Assembly (NCBI GenBank): GCA_045627045.1 | Contig: JAZQMY010000054.1 | Span: 19,991 to 83,990 of the forward strand | Direction of reading: 5' to 3' | Length of the DNA stretch: 64,000 bases | Source of the DNA: SIG351 sp045627045 | GTDB taxonomy: Bacteria > Bacillota > Clostridia > HGM11327 | Shown here: piece after piece, positions 44,908 to 54,022 of the stretch | Numbering within the stretch: position 1 is the first letter of the stretch | Layout of the letters: every line of letters begins with the position of its first letter | Program-made: the position numbers and the translations under genes | Notes under the pieces: model-generated | Seen by the model: the letters and a program-made list of their open reading frames with translations, nothing else | Database searches by the model: none | Told to the model about the DNA's origin: nothing

Positions 44908-46480
44908 TAAAAGGCACGGCAATACCGATAAGAAAAAACGCGGTGCCAAGATAAGGCTGAGAATATTCCTCGGAATGATGCTGCTGACTGCGGCGGCCCT
45001 TGCTATCCTGTGGCTTTTCCAGGAGGTTTTTCTTGACGATATGTACAAGAAAATCAAGCAGAACAGCATCAAGATGGTTTCGGAAATCATCGTGAGCAAC
45101 ATTGATGATCCCGGAATTGCAAAGCTTGCGGAGGCTTGCGCTGTCGAGCATGATATGTGCATTTCCGTGTGGAAAACGAATGAGCGTGCGGTTGAATATG
45201 TTGTGGCGCAGAAGTGTCTCAACAATTCCTGCCGTGTTCACAGTGCGGGAATCATAGGCGCAAATTCATTCTACAGGCAGGCACTGAATTCCGAAAACGG
45301 ATACATGGAATATTTCGGTATTTCAACGGATAAAACAACATACTATATTCCGATAGGAAGAGACCCGAGGCTTGACGGTGAGTTCTTTAGTTCGATGGAC
45401 GGCGCATATGAGAGCGTTGTGTTTGCAAAGACCGTCAGATCAAAGACAACAGGCGAAAGCTACCTGATAATGCTCGGCACTGTTATCACTCCTCTCGTAT
45501 CGGTAGTGCAGTCGATAAAGATCGTGTTCATGATCATTGCGCTCGTGATGGTCATACTCTCCATCGTGATATCAGCCGCACTTTCCAGATATATGCTCAA
45601 GCCTATCAAGGATATAAATGAGAAGGCCAAATTGCTTGCGGCAGGAAAATACAATGTCCACTTTGACGAGACTGCGTACAGGGAGGTAGTTCAGCTTGCG
45701 GAAACGCTGAATTATGCCGCAGGAGAGCTTGCATCGCTTGAAACGACGAGAAACGAGATCATTGCGAACGTATCGCACGATCTCAGAACACCGCTGACGC
45801 TCATAAGCGGCTATGCGGAAATGATAAGAGACTTTCCGAATGAAGATAACGGAGAGTCACTGCAAACGATCATTGACGAGGTGGAGCATATGACTCTGCT
45901 TGTCAATGATATGACGGATGCTTCCAGATACAGCGCAGGAGTTGAGTCCCTGAGACCGACCGAGTTCAGCCTTACGGCGATAACAAGGGAAATCTGTGAC
46001 AGACTTTCAAGGCTTAACGATCCCGACGGCTACCGGGTGGAATTCATTTATGATTCCGAAGCAGAGATATATGCTGATGAGCTCAAGATAACGCAGGTTC
46101 TGTATAACTTCATCAACAATGCCGTCACACACACGGGTGATGACAAGAGAGTTGAGGTAGTGCAGAAGACATTTGTTCAGGGCAAGGAACACTATGCTAA
46201 GATAAGCATAACCGACAGCGGCAAGGGCGTCAGGAAAGAGAACGTCAAAGCAATCTGGGACAGATATATCAAGATCGACAAAACATACAAGAGAGCGCAC
46301 AACGGCTCCGGCCTCGGTCTCTACATTGTAAAGTCAATACTTGAGCTTCACGGAATGAGCTATGGAGTAGTTCCGGTGGAAGAAATGCCCGATGAAAAGG
46401 GCTGCACATTCTGGTTTGAAGCAAAGCTTATTTCAAAGAAGGATTCCTCTGCAAGAGAGCAGAGTGAAAGGATAAATTAA
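44897..46480 (+). CDS. sensor histidine kinase
   Basis: A 527-residue membrane kinase. Two membrane segments (about 18-38 and 195-215) flank an extracellular sensor of about 155 residues with two cysteine pairs (AEACAVEHDMC and KCLNNSC). HAMP, then HisKA with NVSHDLRTPLTLISGY (His about 295), and HATPase (NNAVTH, DSGKGV, GSGLGLYI) follow. It begins at a TTG overlapping the response-regulator gene. The cysteine-rich sensor may respond to redox or a peptide. It is followed after 20 bases by the trigger-factor-like lipoprotein. Confidence 0.92.
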   Translation: MRSDKRHGNTDKKKRGAKIRLRIFLGMMLLTAAALAILWLFQEVFLDDMYKKIKQNSIKMVSEIIVSNIDDPGIAKLAEACAVEHDMCISVWKTNERAVEYVVAQKCLNNSCRVHSAGIIGANSFYRQALNSENGYMEYFGISTDKTTYYIPIGRDPRLDGEFFSSMDGAYESVVFAKTVRSKTTGESYLIMLGTVITPLVSVVQSIKIVFMIIALVMVILSIVISAALSRYMLKPIKDINEKAKLLAAGKYNVHFDETAYREVVQLAETLNYAAGELASLETTRNEIIANVSHDLRTPLTLISGYAEMIRDFPNEDNGESLQTIIDEVEHMTLLVNDMTDASRYSAGVESLRPTEFSLTAITREICDRLSRLNDPDGYRVEFIYDSEAEIYADELKITQVLYNFINNAVTHTGDDKRVEVVQKTFVQGKEHYAKISITDSGKGVRKENVKAIWDRYIKIDKTYKRAHNGSGLGLYIVKSILELHGMSYGVVPVEEMPDEKGCTFWFEAKLISKKDSSAREQSERIN

Positions 46481-46500
46481 AAAAGAAGAAGGAAAAGGAA

Positions 46501-47580
46501 ATGAAGAAAGTAATTGCAATAGTGCTTGCAATAGCGGCACTTCTGACGCTCGGCGGCTGCGCCGTAAAATCAGATAACCTTATTGACGGCTGCTATGATT
46601 ATGACCTTGATGCATTGTTCACGCTCGGTCAGTACAAAGGCATTGTTATTGAGGTTGAAGATCCCGCTGCAACTGATGCGGAAATCGAATCGGGCTTTAT
46701 GGCTCTTCTCTATAAGAACGTTACTTACGCTGAATCAGATACGGAAACTCTTGTGCTCGGCGACAAGGCCGACATCACATTTGAGGGTTTTCTTGACGGC
46801 GAAAAGCAGGACAATATGAGCGGTTCATCTGCGGACATTCAGCTTGGTTCAGGCGCACTCATCCCCGGCTTTGAGGAAGGACTTGTAGGTCTGAAGAAGG
46901 GCGACAAGGTGACACTCAATCTTGTTTTCCCTGACAATTACAGAGCAACAGAGCTTCGGGGCAGACCTGCAGTATTTGAAGTAGTGATCGACAAGGTCAA
47001 TAAGCAGATCGCTCCCGAGCTTACAGATGAGTATGTAAAGGAAAACTCTGATTACGAGACAATTGAGGAATACAGAGAGTACCTCAGACAGAAGATAAAG
47101 AGCGATAAGGAAAAAAGCAATCAGGAAGAGTATGAGGATGCAGTGTGGAGCGCAGTTGTAAACAATTCAACTGTTGATGAAGCAAGCCGGAAGTATCCAA
47201 ACGCTCTCGCACAGGAGATGGCAAACGAGTCAATAGATTACATGACACAGGTAATCTATCTCTATTACCAGATGACATTCGAAGATTACTGTGAGTATAT
47301 CGGCTTTACGGTGGATGAGTTCAAAGCCGGTGCTCTTGATGAGGCTAAGGAGACATTGAAGGCACAGATGGCAATTTTTGCATTATGTAATGCCGAGGGC
47401 ATCAAGATCACAAAGGAAGACTACGATGAAATGGTTCTTGAATATGTTGAAGAGTACAGCATGGAAAGTGTGGAAGCACTCGAAGAAACATTCGGAAAGA
47501 AAGACATCATCATTGATATGGCATTCCAGAAGGTATTGGATCTTGTGCTTGATTCCGCAACAATGAAAATCAAAGACTGA
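46501..47580 (+). CDS. secreted trigger-factor-like lipoprotein (PPIase)
   Basis: A 359-residue lipoprotein (lipobox LGGC, about 20). It contains an FKBP-type peptidyl-prolyl isomerase domain (about 85-175; GDKADITFEGFLDG, GSGALIPGFEEGLVGLKKGD) and the helical C-terminal arm of trigger factor (ITKEDYDEMVLEYVEEY). It lacks the ribosome-binding N-domain, so it would fold or guard exported proteins at the membrane surface, similar in place to PrsA. It lies in the two-component gene cluster, so stress-controlled expression is likely. Confidence 0.85.
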   Translation: MKKVIAIVLAIAALLTLGGCAVKSDNLIDGCYDYDLDALFTLGQYKGIVIEVEDPAATDAEIESGFMALLYKNVTYAESDTETLVLGDKADITFEGFLDGEKQDNMSGSSADIQLGSGALIPGFEEGLVGLKKGDKVTLNLVFPDNYRATELRGRPAVFEVVIDKVNKQIAPELTDEYVKENSDYETIEEYREYLRQKIKSDKEKSNQEEYEDAVWSAVVNNSTVDEASRKYPNALAQEMANESIDYMTQVIYLYYQMTFEDYCEYIGFTVDEFKAGALDEAKETLKAQMAIFALCNAEGIKITKEDYDEMVLEYVEEYSMESVEALEETFGKKDIIIDMAFQKVLDLVLDSATMKIKD

Positions 47581-47595
47581 TAAAAAGGCAAACGG

Positions 47596-47632
47596 AAAAC
47601 GGTGCGGTACTTTCAGACTGCACCGTTTTTTG
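47596..47632 (+). terminator. rho-independent terminator
   Basis: AAAACGGTGC (47596-47605) and GCACCGTTTT (47620-47629) with T run, directly after the lipoprotein gene. A second hairpin (GCATTC/GAATGC, 47670-47708), flanked by A and T runs, follows. Confidence 0.88.
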
Positions 47633-47766
47633 AAGAAAAACGGCAATCGCATTTTGCGGTGCGAAAAAAGCATTCCGGCGGTTTCTTATGAAAATACGGA
47701 CAGAATGCCTTTTTGACAGTGCAAAATGAATATATTATGAAATTATCTGTTTTTTAATAATTATGA

Positions 47767-47795
47767 TTGATTTTTTTAGCCTTATGTGTTAAAAT
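47767..47795 (+). promoter_or_regulatory. promoter of the isomerase-oxidoreductase operon
   Basis: TTGATT (47767-47772), 17-base spacer and TAAAAT (47790-47795), 34 bases before the start. Confidence 0.6.
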
Positions 47796-47829
47796 AAATA
47801 AAATCATATGTATGAAAGGAATTATAAAT

Positions 47830-48681
47830 ATGTATCAGTTTCCAATAGGCGTAATAGTGGATTCATTCCGTGAAGAAACAGAAGTTGCAGTAAAAAAGGC
47901 TGCCGCAATGGGTGCAAAGGGCATTCAGATGTATGCGACAAGCGGAATTCATGCTCCTGAAAACCTCGATAAAAAGGCAAGACAGGAGCTTCTCGATCTT
48001 GTAAAGTCAAACGGTCTTTGCTTCTCAGCTATATGCGGTGACCTCGGACAGGGCTTCTCCCATGCTGAAAAGAACCCTGAGCTGATTGAAAAATCAAAGA
48101 GAATAATCGACCTTGCAAAGGAGCTTGAAACAGATATTGTTACAACTCATATAGGCGTTGTTCCTGCCGATCCCAAGAATGACAGATTCAAGGTAATGCA
48201 GGATGCCTGCCACGAGCTTGCTGAATATGCAGACAGCATCGGCTCACACTTTGCTGTTGAGACAGGCCCTGAAAAGTCAATCGTACTCAAGAACTTCCTT
48301 GATTCACTCGGCTCAAGAGGCGTTGCAGTAAACCTTGACCCTGCAAACCTCGTTATGGTAACGGGTGATGATCCGGTAGAAGCTGTATATAACCTCCGTG
48401 ATTACATCGTTCACACACACGCAAAGGACGGCATCAACCTTTCAAGAGGCGATTCAGAGCTCGTATACGGTGCAAGAACTCCTTTGCCCGGAGAAATCAA
48501 TACCTGCCACTTCAAAGAGGTTCCGCTCGGACAGGGTCAGGTTCCGTTCGAGAAGTATCTTGCGGCACTTGATGACATAGGATATAAGGGCTTCCTCACG
48601 ATCGAAAGAGAAGCAGGAGACTGCCCCGAAAAGGATATCAGGATCGCTTATGACTTCCTCACGGGAATCATAACAAAATAA
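47830..48681 (+). CDS. sugar phosphate isomerase/epimerase-like TIM barrel
   Basis: A 283-residue xylose-isomerase-like barrel. It has metal-ligand motifs FAVETGPEKS (about 142), AVNLDPANLV (about 172), VHTHAKDG (about 200) and a late LTIEREAG (about 258). The start at 47830 (MYQFPIGVI) has AAAGGA upstream; a longer N-terminus from 47767 would overlap the promoter. Followed by an oxidoreductase of the kind that oxidises sugars or inositols, which hints at a shared pathway such as inositol or rare-sugar catabolism. Substrate unknown. Confidence 0.88.
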   Translation: MYQFPIGVIVDSFREETEVAVKKAAAMGAKGIQMYATSGIHAPENLDKKARQELLDLVKSNGLCFSAICGDLGQGFSHAEKNPELIEKSKRIIDLAKELETDIVTTHIGVVPADPKNDRFKVMQDACHELAEYADSIGSHFAVETGPEKSIVLKNFLDSLGSRGVAVNLDPANLVMVTGDDPVEAVYNLRDYIVHTHAKDGINLSRGDSELVYGARTPLPGEINTCHFKEVPLGQGQVPFEKYLAALDDIGYKGFLTIEREAGDCPEKDIRIAYDFLTGIITK

Positions 48682-48702
48682 AACCGACAGGAGATAAATA
48701 CA

Positions 48703-49773
48703 ATGGATGGCAAAGTAAAAATTGCGGTAGTCGGCGTTGGCGGAATTTCTGCCTGCCATATTGAGAACTATCTTAAGAACCCTGATGCAGAGCTCTATGC
48801 TTTCTGCGATATTAATCCTGAAAGACTTGCATACATGGGCAAGAAATACGGCATCACACGTCTTTATGAGGACGAGGAGACAATGCTCAGAGAGCTTCCC
48901 GAAGTTGATGCGGTAAGCGTATGCGTATGGAACTGCAATCACGAAAAGTGCACTATCGCCGCTCTCAATGCAGGCAAGAACGTTCTTTGCGAGAAGCCTA
49001 TGTCAGTATCTGTTGAAGCCGCAAAGAGAATGAAGGAAGCAGCAGAAAAGAACGGAAAGCTCCTTATGCTCGGCTTCGTTCGCCGTTACGGAAACGATTG
49101 CATTACTATGAAGAAATTTGCCGATGCAGATACATTCGGTGAAATCTACTATACAAAGGCACAGTACCTCAGAAGAAACGGTAATCCGGGCGGCTGGTTT
49201 GCAGATATCAGCAGATCAGGCGGCGGATGCCTTATCGACCTCGGCGTTCACGTGATCGACTATGTACGTTACGTTATGGGTTGCCCGAAGCCTGTATCCG
49301 TTTACGGCGCTACATACAAGAAGCTCTTTGACAGACCTTCAATAAATCAGAGAGGCTCATATCAGGCTACTTCAGGCGGCGACAAGCACGTTTGCGACGT
49401 AGAAGATCTTGCAGTTGCACTTGTTCGCTTTGACAACGGCGCAACACTCAATATCGAAACAAGCTTCTGCCTCAACCTCGGTCAGGAGTCAAACTGCATC
49501 GAAGTATTCGGCACAAAGGGCGGTGCAAAGCTTACAGGAAGCCTCGAAGTCTTCTCTGAAATGAACGGCTTCCTTACAAACGTAAATCTTGTAGGTGATA
49601 CTTCACCGGATTTCGGCAGAATGTTCCAGAATGAAATCAATCACTTCGTTGATTGCGTAAAGAACAACAAGCCCTGCATTTCAACGGCAGAAGATGGCGT
49701 TGTTCTTATGCAGATCCTCATGGGCATCTATGAGTCAGCAAGAACAGGTCACGAAGTAATTATCGGCGACTGA
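48703..49773 (+). CDS. Gfo/Idh/MocA family oxidoreductase
   Basis: A 356-residue NAD(P)-dependent dehydrogenase: Rossmann start VGVGGISACHIENY (about 9), the conserved EKPMSVSVEAA (about 98), and the catalytic-domain motif GGGCLIDLGVHVID (about 169). The family acts on sugars and inositols. It lies 21 bases after the isomerase and probably acts on the same substrate. Confidence 0.92.
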   Translation: MDGKVKIAVVGVGGISACHIENYLKNPDAELYAFCDINPERLAYMGKKYGITRLYEDEETMLRELPEVDAVSVCVWNCNHEKCTIAALNAGKNVLCEKPMSVSVEAAKRMKEAAEKNGKLLMLGFVRRYGNDCITMKKFADADTFGEIYYTKAQYLRRNGNPGGWFADISRSGGGCLIDLGVHVIDYVRYVMGCPKPVSVYGATYKKLFDRPSINQRGSYQATSGGDKHVCDVEDLAVALVRFDNGATLNIETSFCLNLGQESNCIEVFGTKGGAKLTGSLEVFSEMNGFLTNVNLVGDTSPDFGRMFQNEINHFVDCVKNNKPCISTAEDGVVLMQILMGIYESARTGHEVIIGD

Positions 49774-49791
49774 TAAAAATAAGGTTATAAC

Positions 49792-49833
49792 GGGCTTTCC
49801 GGGAAACTTATTTTTCCGGAAAGCCCTGCTTTT
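49792..49833 (+). terminator. strong terminator hairpins
   Basis: GGGCTTTCCGG (49792-49802) pairs with CCGGAAAGCCC (49816-49826). A second overlapping stem, CCTGCTTTT with AAAAGCAGG, extends to 49844, just before the acyltransferase start. Confidence 0.85.
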
Positions 49834-49850
49834 CGAAAAGCAGGTATCAG

Positions 49851-51053
49851 ATGGTAAAAAAACAAGAAAAATGGACAAAGAAAAGACACGTTGTGATGAG
49901 AAATCTGGCGTATGTGGTACTTGCTCCGTTCGCAAAATACAAATTTCACTGCAAGGTGGAAAAATTCAGAGAACAGGGCGACAGACAGTATCTGATACTC
50001 ATGAATCATGAAACGACGTTCGACCAGTTCTTTGTGGGAATGGCGTTCAAGGGTGCTACATATTATATTGCTTCCGAGGACATCTTTTCAAACGGAATAG
50101 GCTCAAAGCTCATGAAGTGGGCGGCTGCTCCTATACCGATAAATAAGACAGAAAAAGATCTGCGCTCAGTGATGACGTGCATAAAAGTTGCAAGGGAGGG
50201 CGGCACTATAGCGCTTGCTCCCGAAGGTAACAGAACGTACAGCGGAAGGCAGTGCTATATCAAGCCGTCGGTCGTGTCACTCATCAAGGCACTCAAGCTC
50301 CCTGTGGCGATATTCAGGATCGAGGGCGGCTACGGCATAGAGCCGAGATGGTGCGAGCTCAACAGAAAAGGAAAAATGCGCGCTTACGTAAGCAGGGTCA
50401 TCGAGTTGGAAGAATATGCTTCCATGAAGGATGATGAGCTTTACGGAATGCTGAAAAATGAGCTTTCTGTTGATGAAACAAAGCTTCCCGGTATATTTGA
50501 AGGGAACAAAAGAGCTGAATATATCGAGAGACTTATTTATGTCTGCCCGCATTGCGGCATAAGCGAATTTGAAAGCGACAAAAATACGTTCAGATGCAAA
50601 AAATGCGGAAGAACGGCAGAATATACAGTAGAAAAGAAAATCAGGGGCGACTTTGACTTTGAATATGCTGCTGATTGGTATGAATATCAGCAGGATTACA
50701 TAAGAAAACTCGATCTTGCGGCATTCGGGGACAAGGAGATTTGTTCTGACGGCGCAAATCTGTATGATATAATACCTTATGTGAAGAAGAAATGCGCTGA
50801 AAAGAATGTAACGATAAGACTTTTCAGCGACAGAATAATAATTGACAGAAAAAACGGTCAGTTTGCAATGCCGTTTGAAAATATCAGATCAATGGCTGTC
50901 CTGGGAAGAAACAAGCTCAATATCTGCACTACAGAAGGTACTTACCAGATCCAGGGATCCAAGCGATTTAATGCACTGAAGTATATGAATATCTATTATC
51001 ATACAAAGGGTATTAAGGAAGGAGAAAATGATGCAGAATTTTTGGGATTATAG
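49851..51053 (+). CDS. PlsC-type lysophospholipid acyltransferase with zinc ribbon
   Basis: Residues 1 to about 210 are an acylglycerophosphate acyltransferase-like domain with the HX4D motif NHETTFDQ (about 46) and EGNRTYSG (about 125), so it would acylate phospholipid precursors at the membrane. A zinc-ribbon segment, CPHCG...CKKCG, follows near residue 228-250, and then a C-terminal region (about 260-400) with no family I recognise. The ribbon is not part of a standard PlsC. It ends with 26 bases of overlap into the GltS-like gene. Confidence 0.8.
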   Translation: MVKKQEKWTKKRHVVMRNLAYVVLAPFAKYKFHCKVEKFREQGDRQYLILMNHETTFDQFFVGMAFKGATYYIASEDIFSNGIGSKLMKWAAAPIPINKTEKDLRSVMTCIKVAREGGTIALAPEGNRTYSGRQCYIKPSVVSLIKALKLPVAIFRIEGGYGIEPRWCELNRKGKMRAYVSRVIELEEYASMKDDELYGMLKNELSVDETKLPGIFEGNKRAEYIERLIYVCPHCGISEFESDKNTFRCKKCGRTAEYTVEKKIRGDFDFEYAADWYEYQQDYIRKLDLAAFGDKEICSDGANLYDIIPYVKKKCAEKNVTIRLFSDRIIIDRKNGQFAMPFENIRSMAVLGRNKLNICTTEGTYQIQGSKRFNALKYMNIYYHTKGIKEGENDAEFLGL

Positions 51054-52440
51054 TGTGTGGGGCACATTCAATGTGGTTGCAGTGCTCCTGATAAGCCTCC
51101 TTGCGGCAAATCTGCTCAAGAAGACGATCAGACCTCTGCACAATTCATTGATACCGACATCGGTGCTCGGCGGAATAATGCTGCTGATATTGGCGGTAAT
51201 ATATGAAAAAGTATCGGGGAAGGCTTTCTTTGATACTGAGTTCTTTGGGGGCAACGGCTCGGAAACGCTTGAAACGCTTACTTACCACGCGCTTGCGCTC
51301 GGATTCATCGCAATGACATTCAAGCCGTCGGAGGGAAAGTTCTCCCGCAAAAGAAGTGCGGAGATATTCAATACAGGCGTGACAACGGTTTCGTCCTACC
51401 TGCTTCAGGCTGTATTCGGCCTTGCGGTTACGATAATTGCGGCGCTGATCGTGAAGGACTTCTTTGCGGCATCGGGTGTCCTGCTTCCCTTTGGATACGG
51501 ACAGGGTACAGGTCAGGCACTCAACTACGGCAATATATATGAGACTGATTACGGCTTCGTCGGCGGCAAGAGCTTCGGACTCACCATTGCGGCAATGGGC
51601 TTTCTCAGTGCCAGCATAGGCGGTGTTATTCATCTGAATATATTGCGCTTCCGCAAGCACAGACAGCTTCCCGACAGAGATAACGAAGAGACAAAGGCTC
51701 TCCTTTCGGAAGAAATACAGAGTGCCGATGAAATACCGATGAACGGCTCGATAGACAAGATCACGATTCAGGTAGCACTTGTCTTCTGGGCATATATTAT
51801 GGCTTATCTTGTAATAAAGTTCCTTGGAAACCTGCTTCCTTCGTTCAAGTCTGTCCTCTACGGCTTCAACTTCCTCATGGGTGTTATAGTCGTAACACTC
51901 TTCAAGCTTATATATAACTTCCTCAGGAAGAAGAAGGTGATCAGGAAGCAGTACATAAGTCCGTTCCTTATGACGAGAATCAGCAGCTTCTTTTTCGATC
52001 TGATGATAGTTGCAGGCGTTGCGGCGATCAGAATGGAAGTCGTAAAGTCATACTGGTTCATAATACTTATTCTCGGCATCGGCGGTGCGGTACTGACGTA
52101 TTTATACAATCACTTTGTTGCAAGAAAGCTCTTCTCGGAGTATACCGAGGAGCAATTTATGGTAATGTACGGAATGCTCACAGGCACGGCAAGCACGGGA
52201 ATAATTCTCCTCAGGGAGGTAGATCCGGAGTTCAGAACACCTGCCTCGGATAACCTTGTTTATCAGAATTTCCCTGCAATCGTTTTCGGCTTCCCGATGA
52301 TGCTTCTTGCGGTGCTTGCACCTGACAGACCTTATCTGACGCTGATAATACTTATTCTCTTTTTTGCAGCTATGAACGGAATACTTTTCAGACGTCACCT
52401 GATTAATAAGTACAAAGAGATAAAAGGCAAAAAGAAATAA
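51028..52440 (+). CDS. sodium/glutamate symporter, GltS-like
   Basis: A 470-residue carrier of the ESS/GltS type with about ten membrane segments in two inverted halves. The first half has GYGQGTGQALNYG (about 158) and the second LTGTASTGIILLR (about 380), the family's glycine-rich signature loops. It probably takes up glutamate with sodium, but substrate is inferred. The start overlaps the PlsC gene and has an AAGGAGAAA site. An odd pair for the lipid gene, possibly coupled only by position. Confidence 0.85.
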   Translation: MMQNFWDYSVWGTFNVVAVLLISLLAANLLKKTIRPLHNSLIPTSVLGGIMLLILAVIYEKVSGKAFFDTEFFGGNGSETLETLTYHALALGFIAMTFKPSEGKFSRKRSAEIFNTGVTTVSSYLLQAVFGLAVTIIAALIVKDFFAASGVLLPFGYGQGTGQALNYGNIYETDYGFVGGKSFGLTIAAMGFLSASIGGVIHLNILRFRKHRQLPDRDNEETKALLSEEIQSADEIPMNGSIDKITIQVALVFWAYIMAYLVIKFLGNLLPSFKSVLYGFNFLMGVIVVTLFKLIYNFLRKKKVIRKQYISPFLMTRISSFFFDLMIVAGVAAIRMEVVKSYWFIILILGIGGAVLTYLYNHFVARKLFSEYTEEQFMVMYGMLTGTASTGIILLREVDPEFRTPASDNLVYQNFPAIVFGFPMMLLAVLAPDRPYLTLIILILFFAAMNGILFRRHLINKYKEIKGKKK

Positions 52441-52456
52441 GAATCATTGAAATACC

Positions 52457-52484
52457 AAAGCCCATCCATCAGGATGGGCTTTTG
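52457..52484. terminator. bidirectional terminator
   Basis: AAAGCCCATC (52457-52466) and GATGGGCTTT (52473-52482), serving the GltS-like gene and the convergent STAS operon. Confidence 0.85.
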
Positions 52485-52518
52485 CAATATTGTCGATTAT
52501 AATAACTATACGGGCTTA

Positions 52519-52818
52519 TCAGATAATAGTAAGAATATCCACAAAGCCTGTGATATCAAAAATCTCCATAACGGATGAAGATACGTTTGAGAGAGTCATT
52601 TTTCCCTTGCTGTTGTTCATGGCCTTCTGAATTGCGAGAAGAACACGAAGACCGGCAGAAGAAATATATTCAACTCCTGCAAAATCAAGATTCAGCTCGT
52701 CCATACCTGCGGAGCCTGAATTCAGCTCGGCTTCAAGCATGGGTGCTGTAAGTGTGTCGATTCTTCCTGTGATAGCATATGAAATGCTTGTTCCGTTTAT
52801 TTCCTTTTTAATTTCCAT
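52519..52818 (-). CDS. STAS-domain anti-anti-sigma-like protein
   Basis: A 99-residue SpoIIAA/RsbV-like protein with one STAS domain. The phosphorylatable serine is the second Ser of YISSAGLRVL (Ser54), in the same context as in SpoIIAA. Such proteins bind a kinase when unphosphorylated and are reset by a phosphatase. Here the kinase and phosphatase are probably both in the fused membrane protein three genes upstream in the operon. It is the last gene of the operon. Confidence 0.92.
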   Translation of the reverse strand: MEIKKEINGTSISYAITGRIDTLTAPMLEAELNSGSAGMDELNLDFAGVEYISSAGLRVLLAIQKAMNNSKGKMTLSNVSSSVMEIFDITGFVDILTII

Positions 52819-52860
52819 AATTAAAACTCCTTTCTTAATCTGAACAATTCGGTTGCTGTA

Positions 52861-54021
52861 TCAGAAGTTCAGGTCATCAACGCTGTTGATGGCTTCAATA
52901 AGGTTGCTGCGGTAATACTCTATCAGTTCAGGCTCTAAATTGCGGCGAATGCTTCTGCGAAGCAGACGAGTATAGCCTACAACCATTGATTTGTTCTTGA
53001 GTAATTTTATTTTTTCTTCATCTCTTGTGTTGAAGAAACGTGCAAATGTTTCATTGAGAATATATTTTGCGGCATCAAGACTTATTCCGAGGAATGTATC
53101 GGCGTTTGGTCCTTTGACGTTGCGGAAGCCCTCGTAAGCATTGAATATGGAGGCGAACTCAAATACGGGTGCACCGTAGCAGACGGTATCAAGGTCAATG
53201 AGCAGGACCTCTCCGTTCTGGATCATTACGTTCTTTACGTGATAATCACCGTGCATCAGATGCATATCATCATTGACGGCGTTCATCATACCGACAAGCT
53301 TTGCGCCCTCCTTTTCAGGCAGACGGTTCTTTATGTCTTCAGCCCACTCGACAGCCGTGGCTTTCATGCTCGGGATGTCTTCGGTGTCGACTGTCTTGCT
53401 GTGAATGGTTTTGAGAAGCTCAACGCTGCAGTCAATGTATTTGTCGATATTTTCAGGCTCTTCTGCTATAAGCTTTGCAAGTGTTTTTGCATTCAGAAGC
53501 TCAAATACGGATGCATATCCGCCGCCGCGAACCTTTACAACGTCATAAGGAATGGCGGTATTGATGCCGAGAATAAACGTACGGCGTGCAAGTTCACGCT
53601 CTCTCATGATGTCGGGAAGAGAATCGGGATTGAGATAAACCTTTGCGATCGTTTCGGGATCGATACGGTAAACCTTTCCGTTTGCACCCTGACCGATGAC
53701 CTCACAGCCCTCAACGTCGATCATACGGTAAGCCTTTTCCACCGGCATCATTTCGGTGAAGCCTGTGATGTCCATTATGTCATATACCTCTGCGGAAACG
53801 TTTATGATCTTCAGTGTCGGCTCCTTTTTGCGGATATTGAGAATGACACGAAGTCCTGCGCTGGAAAGATACAGGAGATTCTCAGCATCAATGATGACAT
53901 TTGCCGGCTTTTTTTCTGTAAGGATTTTTTCTGCCTCACGGCCTATATCTGCAGAATTGGTTGAATCGATTCTTCCTTCAAAAAAGAGAGTTAAAACTCC
54001 GTTTGTTTCATTATAGTTCAT
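52861..54021 (-). CDS. STAS domain fused to APH-like kinase
   Basis: A 386-residue fusion. Residues 1-98 are a STAS domain (YLSSAGLRV, Ser54), and residues 105-386 are an aminoglycoside-phosphotransferase/ChoK-like kinase: G-loop GQGANGKVY (110-118), AKVY Lys127, catalytic HGDYHVKN (257-264) and LLIDLD (273-278). All kinase residues are present, so it may be active on a small molecule or on protein. ATG at 54021 with a GGGGAGGA site. It is one base past the stop of the HD gene, so translation is coupled. The substrate is unknown. Confidence 0.85.
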   Translation of the reverse strand: MNYNETNGVLTLFFEGRIDSTNSADIGREAEKILTEKKPANVIIDAENLLYLSSAGLRVILNIRKKEPTLKIINVSAEVYDIMDITGFTEMMPVEKAYRMIDVEGCEVIGQGANGKVYRIDPETIAKVYLNPDSLPDIMRERELARRTFILGINTAIPYDVVKVRGGGYASVFELLNAKTLAKLIAEEPENIDKYIDCSVELLKTIHSKTVDTEDIPSMKATAVEWAEDIKNRLPEKEGAKLVGMMNAVNDDMHLMHGDYHVKNVMIQNGEVLLIDLDTVCYGAPVFEFASIFNAYEGFRNVKGPNADTFLGISLDAAKYILNETFARFFNTRDEEKIKLLKNKSMVVGYTRLLRRSIRRNLEPELIEYYRSNLIEAINSVDDLNF

Positions 54022-54022
54022 A

